The notes beneath the pieces were generated by a model, which saw nothing but the letters and a program-made list of their open reading frames with translations, searched no databases and was not told the origin of the DNA. Position numbers and translations under genes: made by a program. From contig JBPCJY010000203.1 of NCBI GenBank assembly GCA_051004815.1, positions 1 through 31,380 on the forward strand: a stretch of 31,380 nt of DNA, written 5' to 3'. Shown here piece after piece: positions 7,962 through 15,351 of this stretch (the first letter of the stretch is position 1; each line of letters begins with the position of its first letter). This stretch comes from JBBQXY01 sp051004815. Lineage in GTDB: Bacteria; Chloroflexota; Ktedonobacteria; Ktedonobacterales; Ktedonobacteraceae.

Positions 7962-10601
7962 ATGGCCGACGAGCAGATCATCTATCTCAGTCCAGAAGAA
8001 GAATTAACCAGTGTACGCGAGCGTCTGGAAAGCATCCCAACGCGGCGTATTATTCTAGTGATTCCAGCACAAACACAACTGCGTAGCCATGTGAGTTGGC
8101 GGCTACTTCATGCTCGTGTACGCGAGTTAGATAAAGAAATCCTTATCATCAGCTCTGACCGTCAGATACGCTCGGTCGTCAAGGCTGCCGGCTTTAAGGT
8201 CGCCGACTCACTGGAATCCTCCCCCACTTCCAAGAATCGTGGCGGCAGTCGCACGGGACGTTCAATTTTAGGGGGAAGACCTTCCTCCCATGTGAAAACA
8301 CCTCCTGGACGGGGTACATCAGGTCAGCGCACGAACGCTGCTAACAGTGGCCAGGATAGAACACACCAATTCGAGAAGCACACTTCAAAGCCGTTGGATG
8401 CCGATAGCATGCGTTCCCAACGTAATAACACCAATGGAAGTATGATGTCGTCATCATCTATCTTCGGCGAGGATGACAGCCACTTCGGCTCGGAAATTAA
8501 TTATAGTGTCCCTGGCCGATCTACGTCTTCCACGTCCAAACCATCGACACCTCCCTCTATCCCTTCTACGCCCTCTATTCACCCACTGGAGCCATCCTAT
8601 CAGGATGAAGAGCCAGATTTGTTCCTGGAAGATTTCCAGCGGGCGCGGAGCATTCGCGAGGCAGCCCAGAAAAATGACCCGGATAGAATGGTGCCTCCAT
8701 CCCCCCAGAGTGCCATCTCACCTGACCCAACGCGGCAGATTTTTGATCTTTCCTCCGCGGAGAGAGCAGGTGATGATCCGCTGCACTATATCGACGATGA
8801 CGACGATGCCGTATCGCTGCCGGAACAGCACGGCTCCGTCTCTTTCGACGAACTCTATGATAGTGACGTGAACGGCGTCGATATCACCAACAACGATACT
8901 GCCAATATTCTTCATGTCGAAGACGAGGGCGACCTGGGTGATTTTGTTCACGATTCTGGTGCGCAGCCCTATCCCTCCTGGGTAGATGCGGATCCTGATG
9001 AAGGATTGCCGCGTCCCCCACGGATGCAAAATGTCAGCAAGCGCACGAATCAAACGAGCAGAATGCCTGTGCAGCCCCTCATGCCTCCACCGCCAGCGGC
9101 TGACGAGGACGATCTCTCACCCATCTACGACCGCTCGACGCGCAATATCCCTTCTCCATCGACGGCAAATCAAGCTGGCGCACCGGCTTATACCGGCAAT
9201 ATGGGAACACGCGAGCCTCAACCTTTACCTTTGTCGCCACAACGACCTCAAGCCTCTAAGACGGTACGGCCAGGGCTGAAGAAACGCCCAGAGACTGGTG
9301 CCAGGCGCAACGTTACCTCCCCGCGTGTCACTGGCAAAATACCGCTCTCGGCCAAGCAACCACAGCGTAAGCAGAGTAAAAAGAAAAGGAACAACAGTCC
9401 CCTCATCACTATTCTGGCCGTTGTGCTCGTCCTGGTGCTTATTGGTCTGGTTGCTCTCCTGGTGCCTTCTGCCGATGTCACCTTGACCCTCCCATCACAC
9501 GAGTATCCCGTGCCGATGAGCCTCACCGCCAATGCCACCAGCCAGCAGAACACAACACTGAAGACGGTACCCGCGCATTTGCTCTCCTTTGATACCAGTG
9601 CCACTGGAACCGGACATGCTACTGGCACGACCACCGTGGGAACGATACAGGCCGATGGCACTGTCATCTTTACCAATACCGGCACTACCGGTCAGGTGAT
9701 TATCCCCACGGGTACCATCATAAACACAAAGAGCGGTATACAGTTCGTAACGCTTGCGGAGGCACTCGCTGTTTCCGGCACCCCTATTCCTACCCCTGTG
9801 AAGGCGCAAAACGCGGGCGTGAGTGGGAACGTCGCTGCCGGCAGCATTACCGTCATCCCGCCCGCCAGCATCGCCAGCATCCAACAGGCCAATCCAACCG
9901 GGACAGTCGTCAATTTGACCGTCACCAACACTGATCCCACCGCCCATGGTGGTGCTGGCAACGCCACCTCTCTCTCCAGCAAGGATGTCGCTACCGAAAA
10001 ATCGGCTCTGGACATCCAGCTACAGGCCAGGGTGAAGGACTTCCTCGCTAAGAATGTGCTGCCAGGCGATCAAACGGGCAAAACGGTCCAGGTCGAGACA
10101 CCCACCTTCTCGCCTAAGATTGGCGATGTTGTGAACAACGGGACGTTTACGGAGACGCTCCGCTTGCATATGACCGTCCTGGTGGTGCGAGCCTCTGACC
10201 TGCAAACTGCCGCCTCCGCACAACTGAAAAACACGCTCGCTCAAGCGAAAACTGGTTGGGACCTTGTTCCGCAGCAGCCAGTGCAGCTCAAACAGGTCAA
10301 AAACGGCTCGCCATCCAATGGCACTTCCGTCAAACTCAGCTTTACCGCCGTCGGGCAGGTCGCGCCGCGCATCTCCGAGGATGCCGTCCGTAACCTCGTC
10401 TATGGTAAATCGGTGGATGGTGCTCAGCAAGCCCTGGTTGGCCGGAGCGGTATACCCAACGCCATCCACGCTCAGATCACCGTCAATCCTAGCTTCTTCC
10501 ACTTTGTACCCTTCTGGACGCAGCGTATCACCGTCCATTTCAAGACGGTACTCCAACCAACCACGCCGACTAAGAAAACTACAACGCCCAAAAGTCGTTA
10601 A
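7962..10601 (+). CDS. Membrane-anchored baseplate-J-like protein with a long disordered linker
   Basis: 879 residues from the ATG at 7962, chosen because GAAGGG precedes it and because an upstream in-frame ATG at 7812 would overlap the FtsA-like gene with non-homologous-looking residues. Seen: an N-terminal alpha/beta domain (about 1-85) starting ADEQIIYLSPEEELTSVRER; a long Ser/Pro/Asp-rich, probably unstructured stretch (about 86-430); a basic segment before one membrane helix (about 481-503, hydrophobic core ILAVVLVLVLIGLVALLV); then Thr/Gly/Val-rich beta repeats (about 504-879) whose GTTTVGTIQADGTVIFTNTG pattern resembles baseplate J/gp47 folds. The N-terminus is probably cytoplasmic and the beta domain outside. 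No tail or baseplate genes are nearby, so it is not a phage remnant. I infer a structural or envelope role together with the FtsA-like ATPase. Its precise function is unknown. Confidence 0.7.
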   Translation: MADEQIIYLSPEEELTSVRERLESIPTRRIILVIPAQTQLRSHVSWRLLHARVRELDKEILIISSDRQIRSVVKAAGFKVADSLESSPTSKNRGGSRTGRSILGGRPSSHVKTPPGRGTSGQRTNAANSGQDRTHQFEKHTSKPLDADSMRSQRNNTNGSMMSSSSIFGEDDSHFGSEINYSVPGRSTSSTSKPSTPPSIPSTPSIHPLEPSYQDEEPDLFLEDFQRARSIREAAQKNDPDRMVPPSPQSAISPDPTRQIFDLSSAERAGDDPLHYIDDDDDAVSLPEQHGSVSFDELYDSDVNGVDITNNDTANILHVEDEGDLGDFVHDSGAQPYPSWVDADPDEGLPRPPRMQNVSKRTNQTSRMPVQPLMPPPPAADEDDLSPIYDRSTRNIPSPSTANQAGAPAYTGNMGTREPQPLPLSPQRPQASKTVRPGLKKRPETGARRNVTSPRVTGKIPLSAKQPQRKQSKKKRNNSPLITILAVVLVLVLIGLVALLVPSADVTLTLPSHEYPVPMSLTANATSQQNTTLKTVPAHLLSFDTSATGTGHATGTTTVGTIQADGTVIFTNTGTTGQVIIPTGTIINTKSGIQFVTLAEALAVSGTPIPTPVKAQNAGVSGNVAAGSITVIPPASIASIQQANPTGTVVNLTVTNTDPTAHGGAGNATSLSSKDVATEKSALDIQLQARVKDFLAKNVLPGDQTGKTVQVETPTFSPKIGDVVNNGTFTETLRLHMTVLVVRASDLQTAASAQLKNTLAQAKTGWDLVPQQPVQLKQVKNGSPSNGTSVKLSFTAVGQVAPRISEDAVRNLVYGKSVDGAQQALVGRSGIPNAIHAQITVNPSFFHFVPFWTQRITVHFKTVLQPTTPTKKTTTPKSR

Positions 10602-10665
10602 ATGGGCAAGGCGTGGGAGCCTTGTGCCCATACATCTCACTGAAGCGAAACGGCATGGGGAGCGT

Positions 10666-10796
10666 GCGTAGGGACAGGGAGCGGACGCGGCGGCAGATGG
10701 GGGGCCTTGTGCCTGTCCTGGTGGGGGGCTGCACTTCCAGCAAGGACAAGCACAAGGCCCCCCATCTGCCGCCGCCCAGCCCCTTGTCCCCACGCC
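10666..10796. repeat. Large imperfect palindrome (about 54-bp arms)
   Basis: A perfect 26-bp inverted repeat, 10687-10712 against 10750-10775 (core GATGGGGGGCCTTGTGC and its complement). It extends inward through TGTCCT with one mismatch and outward, with a few mismatches and a one-base gap, through GGGACA/TGTCCC to about 10666 and 10796. The loop is about 23 nt. It lacks a T-tract, so it does not look like a simple terminator. It may be a palindromic dispersed element of the REP/MITE kind. No transposase is encoded. Confidence 0.8.
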
Positions 10797-10900
10797 CGAC
10801 AACACGATGCTCTTCTCGCGTCATTGAAGGCAGTTTACAAAGAAAAAAATGCCTATGGTGTTAGTTACACATGACTGATATCCCCCAAATTGGAGAATAC

Positions 10901-10930
10901 TGGACAAATCGGCCTCTTCTTCGTTAGAAT
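10901..10930 (+). promoter_or_regulatory. Probable promoter for ruvX-mltG-uppP
   Basis: TGGACA (10901-10906), 18-bp spacer, TAGAAT (10925-10930), each box one base from consensus. Transcription would begin near 10937, about 35 nt before the ruvX ATG. This makes ruvX the likely head of its own transcript. Confidence 0.55.
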
Positions 10931-10971
10931 GCTAGCAGAATAGTGTCTGCGAACGTCTCAGGTGTACATAA

Positions 10972-11469
10972 ATGACGCGATTGTTGGCTTTGGATGTGGG
11001 AGAGGCCAGGATCGGGGTCGCCGTAAGCGACTCCACACGATTTCTTGCCTCCCCTTATAAAACCCTGCATATTTCCCGTGATGAAGCACAAACATGGATA
11101 GCCATTCAGCACTGTATCGAAGAAACTGAAGCTACGGGTCTGGTCATTGGCTTACCCATCAGCTTGGATGGGCAGATACATGCACAAGGGGCATGGGTTC
11201 AAGCTTTCGCGGAGCGTCTCAAGCAGCACATTGCTATTCCACTCACGTTCTGGGACGAGCGTCTTTCAACGGTTGAAGCGCAACGCTTGCTCGTGGAACG
11301 CAATGGGAAACGTCGAGGACAGGAGGAACGGGGAAGGCAGAGCCGGAGCGGCTCGCATAAAGCAAAACGACGACAGAAGGGCCACGAGATAGATGCCCTT
11401 GCCGCTACTGTGATCTTGCAGGAATACCTGGACTCACGCGGCAATACAACAGAGGAAACAACATTATGA
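10972..11469 (+). CDS. ruvX: Putative pre-16S rRNA nuclease / Holliday junction resolvase, YqgF family
   Basis: 165 residues with the RNase H-like fold motifs of YqgF/RuvX. Seen: LALDVGEARIGVAVSD with Asp8, a VIGLP strand near 58-62, WDERLST (95-100, acidic Asp95/Glu96) and the C-terminal EIDALAA with Asp141. Family members process the 5' end of 16S rRNA and have been proposed to resolve Holliday junctions. Between the last two motifs lies a long Lys/Arg/Gly-rich loop (about 110-138), bigger and more basic than in typical homologues and probably nucleic-acid binding or disordered. The stop overlaps the mltG start (ATGA at 11466-11469), indicating translational coupling. Located downstream of alaS as in many bacteria, though two other genes intervene. 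Confidence 0.92.
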   Translation: MTRLLALDVGEARIGVAVSDSTRFLASPYKTLHISRDEAQTWIAIQHCIEETEATGLVIGLPISLDGQIHAQGAWVQAFAERLKQHIAIPLTFWDERLSTVEAQRLLVERNGKRRGQEERGRQSRSGSHKAKRRQKGHEIDALAATVILQEYLDSRGNTTEETTL

Positions 11470-12557
11470 GAGGACGAAGCGCACGCGGTGCCATTATCGC
11501 AGTATTGTTGCTAGGCATACTGATCTTTGGAGGTGTTTACTATGCATGGAATACCGCCACCGATATTTTTCGGCCTGTTTCCTCTAACGTGGGGAAAGTC
11601 ATCCCAGTCAAGATTACCAGCGGCGAGTCAACCGCCCAGATTGCCGACGACTTGCAGAACAAAGGCTTGATTCGCAACGCCCTGGCCTTTCGCGTCTGGG
11701 CGCGTATCAAAGGCCTGGACACACAATTGCAGGCCGGCGGCTATGACCACCTGAATACTAGCATGACGATTAGCGACATCATCGACCAGTTGCTCAATGC
11801 CACGCCCGATGTTCTCTTTGTGACGATTCCCGAAGGATATCGCATCGAGCAGATTGCCAACGCGTTCGCCTCGGTTGGGCTGGCTAAATTCAATAAACAG
11901 GATTTCTTGAACTATGCCAAACATCCAGCGCAGTTCCCGGATTTCAACAAGTACCCGGTGCTGAAACTCATCCCGCATAATGACAGCATGGAAGGGTTAC
12001 TCTTCCCCGCCACCTATGACATTCCCGTCGATGGCGACGCTCGTTTAGTAGTCAACCAGATGTTGACGGCCTTTGATAATTATGTTCAACAAAACAACCT
12101 GGTGGCGAAAGCGCAGGCGAATCATCTCAATGAATACCAGATGGTGATCCTGGCCTCGCTGGTGCAGCGCGAGATAGCTAATAATCGCGACGCCGCGGGT
12201 GTCGCTGGCGTGTACTACAACCGCGCTATGAATACCATCCCGAACGATACTGCTGGCTATCTTGGTTCCGATCCCTCGGTCGAATACGCTCGTGATTCCA
12301 TCACTCCTCCCCAACATTACTGGTTGCCGTTCCAGGGGTTCGGAAAAGATGTAGCCCCCAATAGTCCATGGAATACCTACGTCAATCAGGGGCTGCCGCC
12401 AACTCCCATCTGTAGCCCTGGGCTTGCTACGCTGACAGGCGCGGCATCCCCCATCAAGGGCGGTTTCTTCTACTTCCTCAGTACCAAAACGGGAAGTATC
12501 GTCTACGCGAAAACATATCCAGAATTTCAACAACTGGAGCAAAAGTATTTGCAATAA
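11466..12557 (+). CDS. mltG: Endolytic murein transglycosylase
   Basis: 363 residues of the YceG/MltG family. The enzyme cleaves nascent glycan strands at the outer face of the cytoplasmic membrane, setting strand length during wall growth. Seen: a basic N-terminus and one membrane helix (about 9-28, AIIAVLLLGILIFGGVYYAW), a LysM-like part (PVKITSGESTAQIADDL), and the catalytic region LASLVQREIANNRDAAGVAG with Glu236 aligned to the family's catalytic glutamate, followed by YYNR. The C-terminal TPICSPGL block, typical of the family (usually TPI-NPG), is present. It overlaps ruvX by four bases and is followed 16 nt later by uppP, forming a compact cell-envelope unit. Confidence 0.95.
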   Translation: MRGRSARGAIIAVLLLGILIFGGVYYAWNTATDIFRPVSSNVGKVIPVKITSGESTAQIADDLQNKGLIRNALAFRVWARIKGLDTQLQAGGYDHLNTSMTISDIIDQLLNATPDVLFVTIPEGYRIEQIANAFASVGLAKFNKQDFLNYAKHPAQFPDFNKYPVLKLIPHNDSMEGLLFPATYDIPVDGDARLVVNQMLTAFDNYVQQNNLVAKAQANHLNEYQMVILASLVQREIANNRDAAGVAGVYYNRAMNTIPNDTAGYLGSDPSVEYARDSITPPQHYWLPFQGFGKDVAPNSPWNTYVNQGLPPTPICSPGLATLTGAASPIKGGFFYFLSTKTGSIVYAKTYPEFQQLEQKYLQ

Positions 12558-12573
12558 AGAGAGTTACTAGCGC

Positions 12574-13464
12574 ATGAACCTTACTATCTGGCAAACGATT
12601 TTCCTGGCTTTACTACAGGGTATTACTGAACTGTTCCCTATTAGCAGCCTTGGCAATACTGTGATCTTCCCTGGCCTTTTTGGCTGGGGAGACCTTGTCG
12701 GCAACGTAAGCTTCTTACCGCTCATCGTTGCGTTGCACCTGGGTACCGCTATCGCCTTGCTGCTCTACTTCTGGCGCGACTGGTTACAAGTGCTGCACAG
12801 CCTCTTCAAAAGCATCAAAGATGGTGAGGTGCGCAAGGGGACAGAAGAGTGGGTAAGTTTCTTGATCATCATCGGCTGTATACCGGCCGGGTTGCTCGGC
12901 GTCTTTTTACAGAATCCGCTCAAACAACTGTTCGCTTCGCCATTGATTGCTTCCGCTTACCTCATCCTCAATGGCTCGCTGCTCTTTCTCGGTGAACGCA
13001 TGCGCGTTCATGCCCTGGACAAAGAGGCGGGGCTTAGCGCGAAAGAACGGGAGGCACACTTCCGCCCGCTCTCCTCGCTCTCGTGGAAAGAGGCACTCGT
13101 CGTCGGTACCGCGCAGGCCCTGGCCCTTATCCCAGGCATTTCGCGCTCTGGCGCGAGTATGGTGGCCGGCCTGGGCATCCGTCTCAACCACGAGGACGCG
13201 GCACGCTTCTCCTTCTTGCTCGGTACACCGATTATCGGAGCCGCCGCCATCCTGGAGCTTCCACAACTGATCGGCCAGCCAAATTCTGTCCTCGTATTGA
13301 TCCTGACAGGTATGGTGATCTCCGGCGTCGCGGCCTTTGTCAGCACCAGGTTCTTGATGAAGTATTTTGAGACCAGGGGCCTCTATCCTTTTGCCATTTA
13401 TTGTTGGGGATTGGGCCTGATCGCGCTGATTTTGTTTTTAACTGTTTTTCAGGCACGCGCCTGA
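12574..13464 (+). CDS. uppP: Undecaprenyl-diphosphatase family protein (variant active site)
   Basis: 296 residues, polytopic, of the UppP/BacA family, which dephosphorylates undecaprenyl pyrophosphate to recycle the wall lipid carrier. Seen: the first signature LLQGITELFPISSLGNTV (13-30) and the second, IPGISRSGASM, with Arg191. Compared with the E. coli motif VEGLTEFLPVSSTGHM, the first glutamate (Glu17 there) is Gln15 here and the histidine (His30) is Asn28, while the second glutamate (Glu19 here) and the arginine are kept; Thr178 is replaced by Ser195. About seven to eight hydrophobic segments are visible and the protein is slightly longer than E. coli UppP. It lies 16 nt after mltG, consistent with a joint role in peptidoglycan synthesis. 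Family membership is certain; activity is uncertain because of the substitutions. Confidence 0.88.
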   Translation: MNLTIWQTIFLALLQGITELFPISSLGNTVIFPGLFGWGDLVGNVSFLPLIVALHLGTAIALLLYFWRDWLQVLHSLFKSIKDGEVRKGTEEWVSFLIIIGCIPAGLLGVFLQNPLKQLFASPLIASAYLILNGSLLFLGERMRVHALDKEAGLSAKEREAHFRPLSSLSWKEALVVGTAQALALIPGISRSGASMVAGLGIRLNHEDAARFSFLLGTPIIGAAAILELPQLIGQPNSVLVLILTGMVISGVAAFVSTRFLMKYFETRGLYPFAIYCWGLGLIALILFLTVFQARA

Positions 13465-13597
13465 CTACCCAAAATGGCTATTTGTTACTGTGCTGTGAGT
13501 ATGCAGAGCTTTACACGTCTGATACAATGGAGACACGTTTTGGACAGACCAAAGCGCATATTTTCGTAGAATTAGAAGAGGTAGGTATTTCATCTTA

Positions 13598-13786
13598 ATG
13601 AAGAATCCAATGCTTTACTATGGTATCATCGCCCTTGGCGTCATTGCTCTTGTGGTTGGTGGCGTTTTACTGGCTGGCGTGGCTGGTAAACATCATACCC
13701 TCCCCCTTATCGCTTTAGCTGTAGGCGTCGTCCTGTTGATTGCCGGCGTTGCCGGCTGGTTCGTTATGAAGCCTAAAGCTGCCTAG
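13598..13786 (+). CDS. Small two-helix membrane protein (MKNP type)
   Basis: 62 residues, almost entirely two hydrophobic helices (about 8-28 and 35-57) joined by a short GKHHTLP loop, ending in a basic tail. The start is the ATG at 13598, with only a weak AGAGGTAGG ribosome site 14-22 nt upstream. It shares the N-terminal pattern MKNP-x4-G-I-A-x-I-A-L with the next gene, so the two look like tandem siblings. No enzymatic motif; function unknown. Confidence 0.6.
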   Translation: MKNPMLYYGIIALGVIALVVGGVLLAGVAGKHHTLPLIALAVGVVLLIAGVAGWFVMKPKAA

Positions 13787-13887
13787 TCCTGTCGTTTTAC
13801 CGTTCTCAACGAGAAATGTGCAAAGAGGCACTAAGATACATCGTAGGTCTTAGTGCTTCGTTGCGAATGAAGAAGGAAGATCACCTA

Positions 13888-14106
13888 ATGAAAAACCCGG
13901 CAATTTTCTTTGGTGCTATTGCAGTCGCGATTATTGCTCTGCTTATTGGCATCTACTATACCATCCCTGGTATCCACCATGTGGCAACGTTTGGTTCCCA
14001 TCCACCCAATGATATGCAGCCCTCACATATGGCCCTGTTCTATGGTCTCTTCGTCGTTTGTGCCATCGCGGCACTGGTAACACGCCCAAAATCTAGCATT
14101 CGCTAA
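13888..14106 (+). CDS. Small two-helix membrane protein (MKNP type), sibling of the preceding gene
   Basis: 72 residues from the ATG at 13888, preceded by AGAAGGAAGA about 8 nt upstream; this start is preferred over 13816, whose extra residues look non-coding. Seen: helix 1 (about 5-24), a histidine-containing loop (IHHVATFGSHPPNDMQPSHM) and helix 2 (about 49-63) ending in RPKSSIR. The N-terminus MKNPAIFFGAIAVAIIAL mirrors the upstream small protein. Function unknown. It is followed at once by a long hairpin that separates it from the convergent fmt gene. Confidence 0.6.
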   Translation: MKNPAIFFGAIAVAIIALLIGIYYTIPGIHHVATFGSHPPNDMQPSHMALFYGLFVVCAIAALVTRPKSSIR

Positions 14107-14113
14107 AAACAAA

Positions 14114-14175
14114 TTTTTGTGAAGAAGGCAGAGGATGCAGTCCACGGACTGCATCCTCTGCCTTCTTCACAAGAA
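14114..14175. terminator. 27-bp perfect hairpin between convergent genes
   Basis: Bases 14117-14143 pair without a mismatch to 14146-14172, leaving a 2-nt loop, and pairing continues with one G-U to 14114/14175. On the minus strand it is followed by a T-containing tail (TTTGTTTTT). It separates the small membrane protein gene from fmt and probably stops transcription from both sides. The stem is far longer than an ordinary intrinsic terminator. Confidence 0.75.
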
Positions 14176-14191
14176 AAGACTTCTTTCTATC

Positions 14192-15169
14192 TTATGTCCC
14201 CAACACCTCTCTGGCAATTTGCGGATAGCCGCGCAAGAACTCTTCCGCACTCATCGCCCGCTTCCCCTCAAGTTGCAGTTGCTTGACGGCCAACAATCCC
14301 TGCCCCGTTACAATCGCCAGGGTTTTATGCCCAGCCTCCTCGTGCAGTGTCACCGTCCCCGTTGGCACTGGCTCACCTGGCTCTAGCGGCACAGCCGCGG
14401 CGGCGACAATCTTTACACGTTTGCCGCGCCAGTGGCTATAAGCCCCAGGCCACGGCGTATAGGCGCGAACTTTGCGTGCTAACACGGCTGCCGGTTGCTC
14501 CCAGGAAATTTCTCCATCCTCTTTACGCAACATATGTGTGTGCGAAGCTCGTAGTTCATCTTGCGGCTCCGGCGTAATCTCTCCTGCCACCCAACGCGGC
14601 AGCACTTCCACCAGAGCTTGCACTCCCAGTTCCGCCAATTTGGCGGTCAAACTGCCCGTTGTCTCATCTCCCGCCAGTGGGATGCTGCGCTGGAGCAGCA
14701 TAGGGCCGGTATCTACGCTGGCGTCAATCTGCATGATTGTTACACCCGCCTCAGCATCACCTTGCAAAATGGCCGCGGTGATGGGCGAGACACCGCGATA
14801 CTTGGGCAAAAGCGAGGCATGGATATTGAGCGTCCCATAGCGCGGCAGATCGAGCACGGCTTGCGGTAGAATTTGCCCAAAAGCAGCCACAATATACAGA
14901 TCGGCCTGGTATTCCGCCAGGGCCGCGATATTTTCTGGGCGTTTCAATGAACCTGGTTGCCAGACCGGAATATTGTGGGCCAGAGCGGTCTGCTTCACCG
15001 CGGCATACACAATCCCTTGTCCCCGCCCCACAGGCTTATCCACTCGCGTAATAACACTAACAATTTCATATCCATCCTTGAGGATTCGCCCAGGAGCCGC
15101 ACCCGCGATAAGTGCTTCCAGTGCTGGAACCGCGAACTGTGGTGTTCCCATATAAATTAGACGCAACAT
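14192..15169 (-). CDS. fmt: Methionyl-tRNA formyltransferase
   Basis: 325 residues, usual length. It transfers a formyl group from 10-formyl-tetrahydrofolate to Met-tRNA initiator. Seen: the N-terminal IYMGTPQFAVPAL, the catalytic stretch NIHASLLPKYRGVSPI with Asn116 and His118, the DTGPML motif with Asp153, and a C-terminal oligonucleotide-binding-like domain (about 210-325, ARKVRAYTPWPGAYS). The start at 15169 is supported by GGGGAGG about 7 nt upstream. No deformylase (def) gene is adjacent. It is divergent from the STAND-TPR gene across a 182-bp AT-rich gap. Confidence 0.96.
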   Translation of the reverse strand: MLRLIYMGTPQFAVPALEALIAGAAPGRILKDGYEIVSVITRVDKPVGRGQGIVYAAVKQTALAHNIPVWQPGSLKRPENIAALAEYQADLYIVAAFGQILPQAVLDLPRYGTLNIHASLLPKYRGVSPITAAILQGDAEAGVTIMQIDASVDTGPMLLQRSIPLAGDETTGSLTAKLAELGVQALVEVLPRWVAGEITPEPQDELRASHTHMLRKEDGEISWEQPAAVLARKVRAYTPWPGAYSHWRGKRVKIVAAAAVPLEPGEPVPTGTVTLHEEAGHKTLAIVTGQGLLAVKQLQLEGKRAMSAEEFLRGYPQIAREVLGT

Positions 15170-15351
15170 AGTGCCTCCCCTTACCAGAAATTATTGACTC
15201 TTGCGATCACCCTGGCTCTTCTAAATATTTACCTACCAGTCAATATTAGCATATTTAGGCTACCATAAGCTTGTTAGCCTGATTGTATAGTATACTAAAT
15301 TTCACTACGAATCCAAGGGAAGTCACAGGAAGTCAAGGAAACAAATAACGT

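Larger units (their letters stand above)
10602..10971. other. Intergenic region with palindrome and ruvX promoter
   Basis: 370 bases without a credible gene between the baseplate-J-like gene and ruvX. The first half is occupied by a large GC-rich palindrome (10666-10796). The second half is AT-richer and carries a probable ruvX promoter. The 10-bp string GCCTTGTGCC occurs just after the upstream stop and again inside the palindrome's left arm. Confidence 0.7.

Noticed and set aside
7962..10601. Phage remnant because of the baseplate-J resemblance
   Set aside because: No tail, capsid, lysis or packaging genes; the gene sits among housekeeping genes and has a membrane anchor.
10666..10796. CRISPR or tRNA-like structure
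   Set aside because: It is a single inverted repeat with no spacer array and no tRNA consensus.
13527..13598. 23-codon leader peptide ending TAATG at the small membrane protein start
   Set aside because: Its ATG overlaps the likely -10 box and it has no ribosome site, so it is probably chance.
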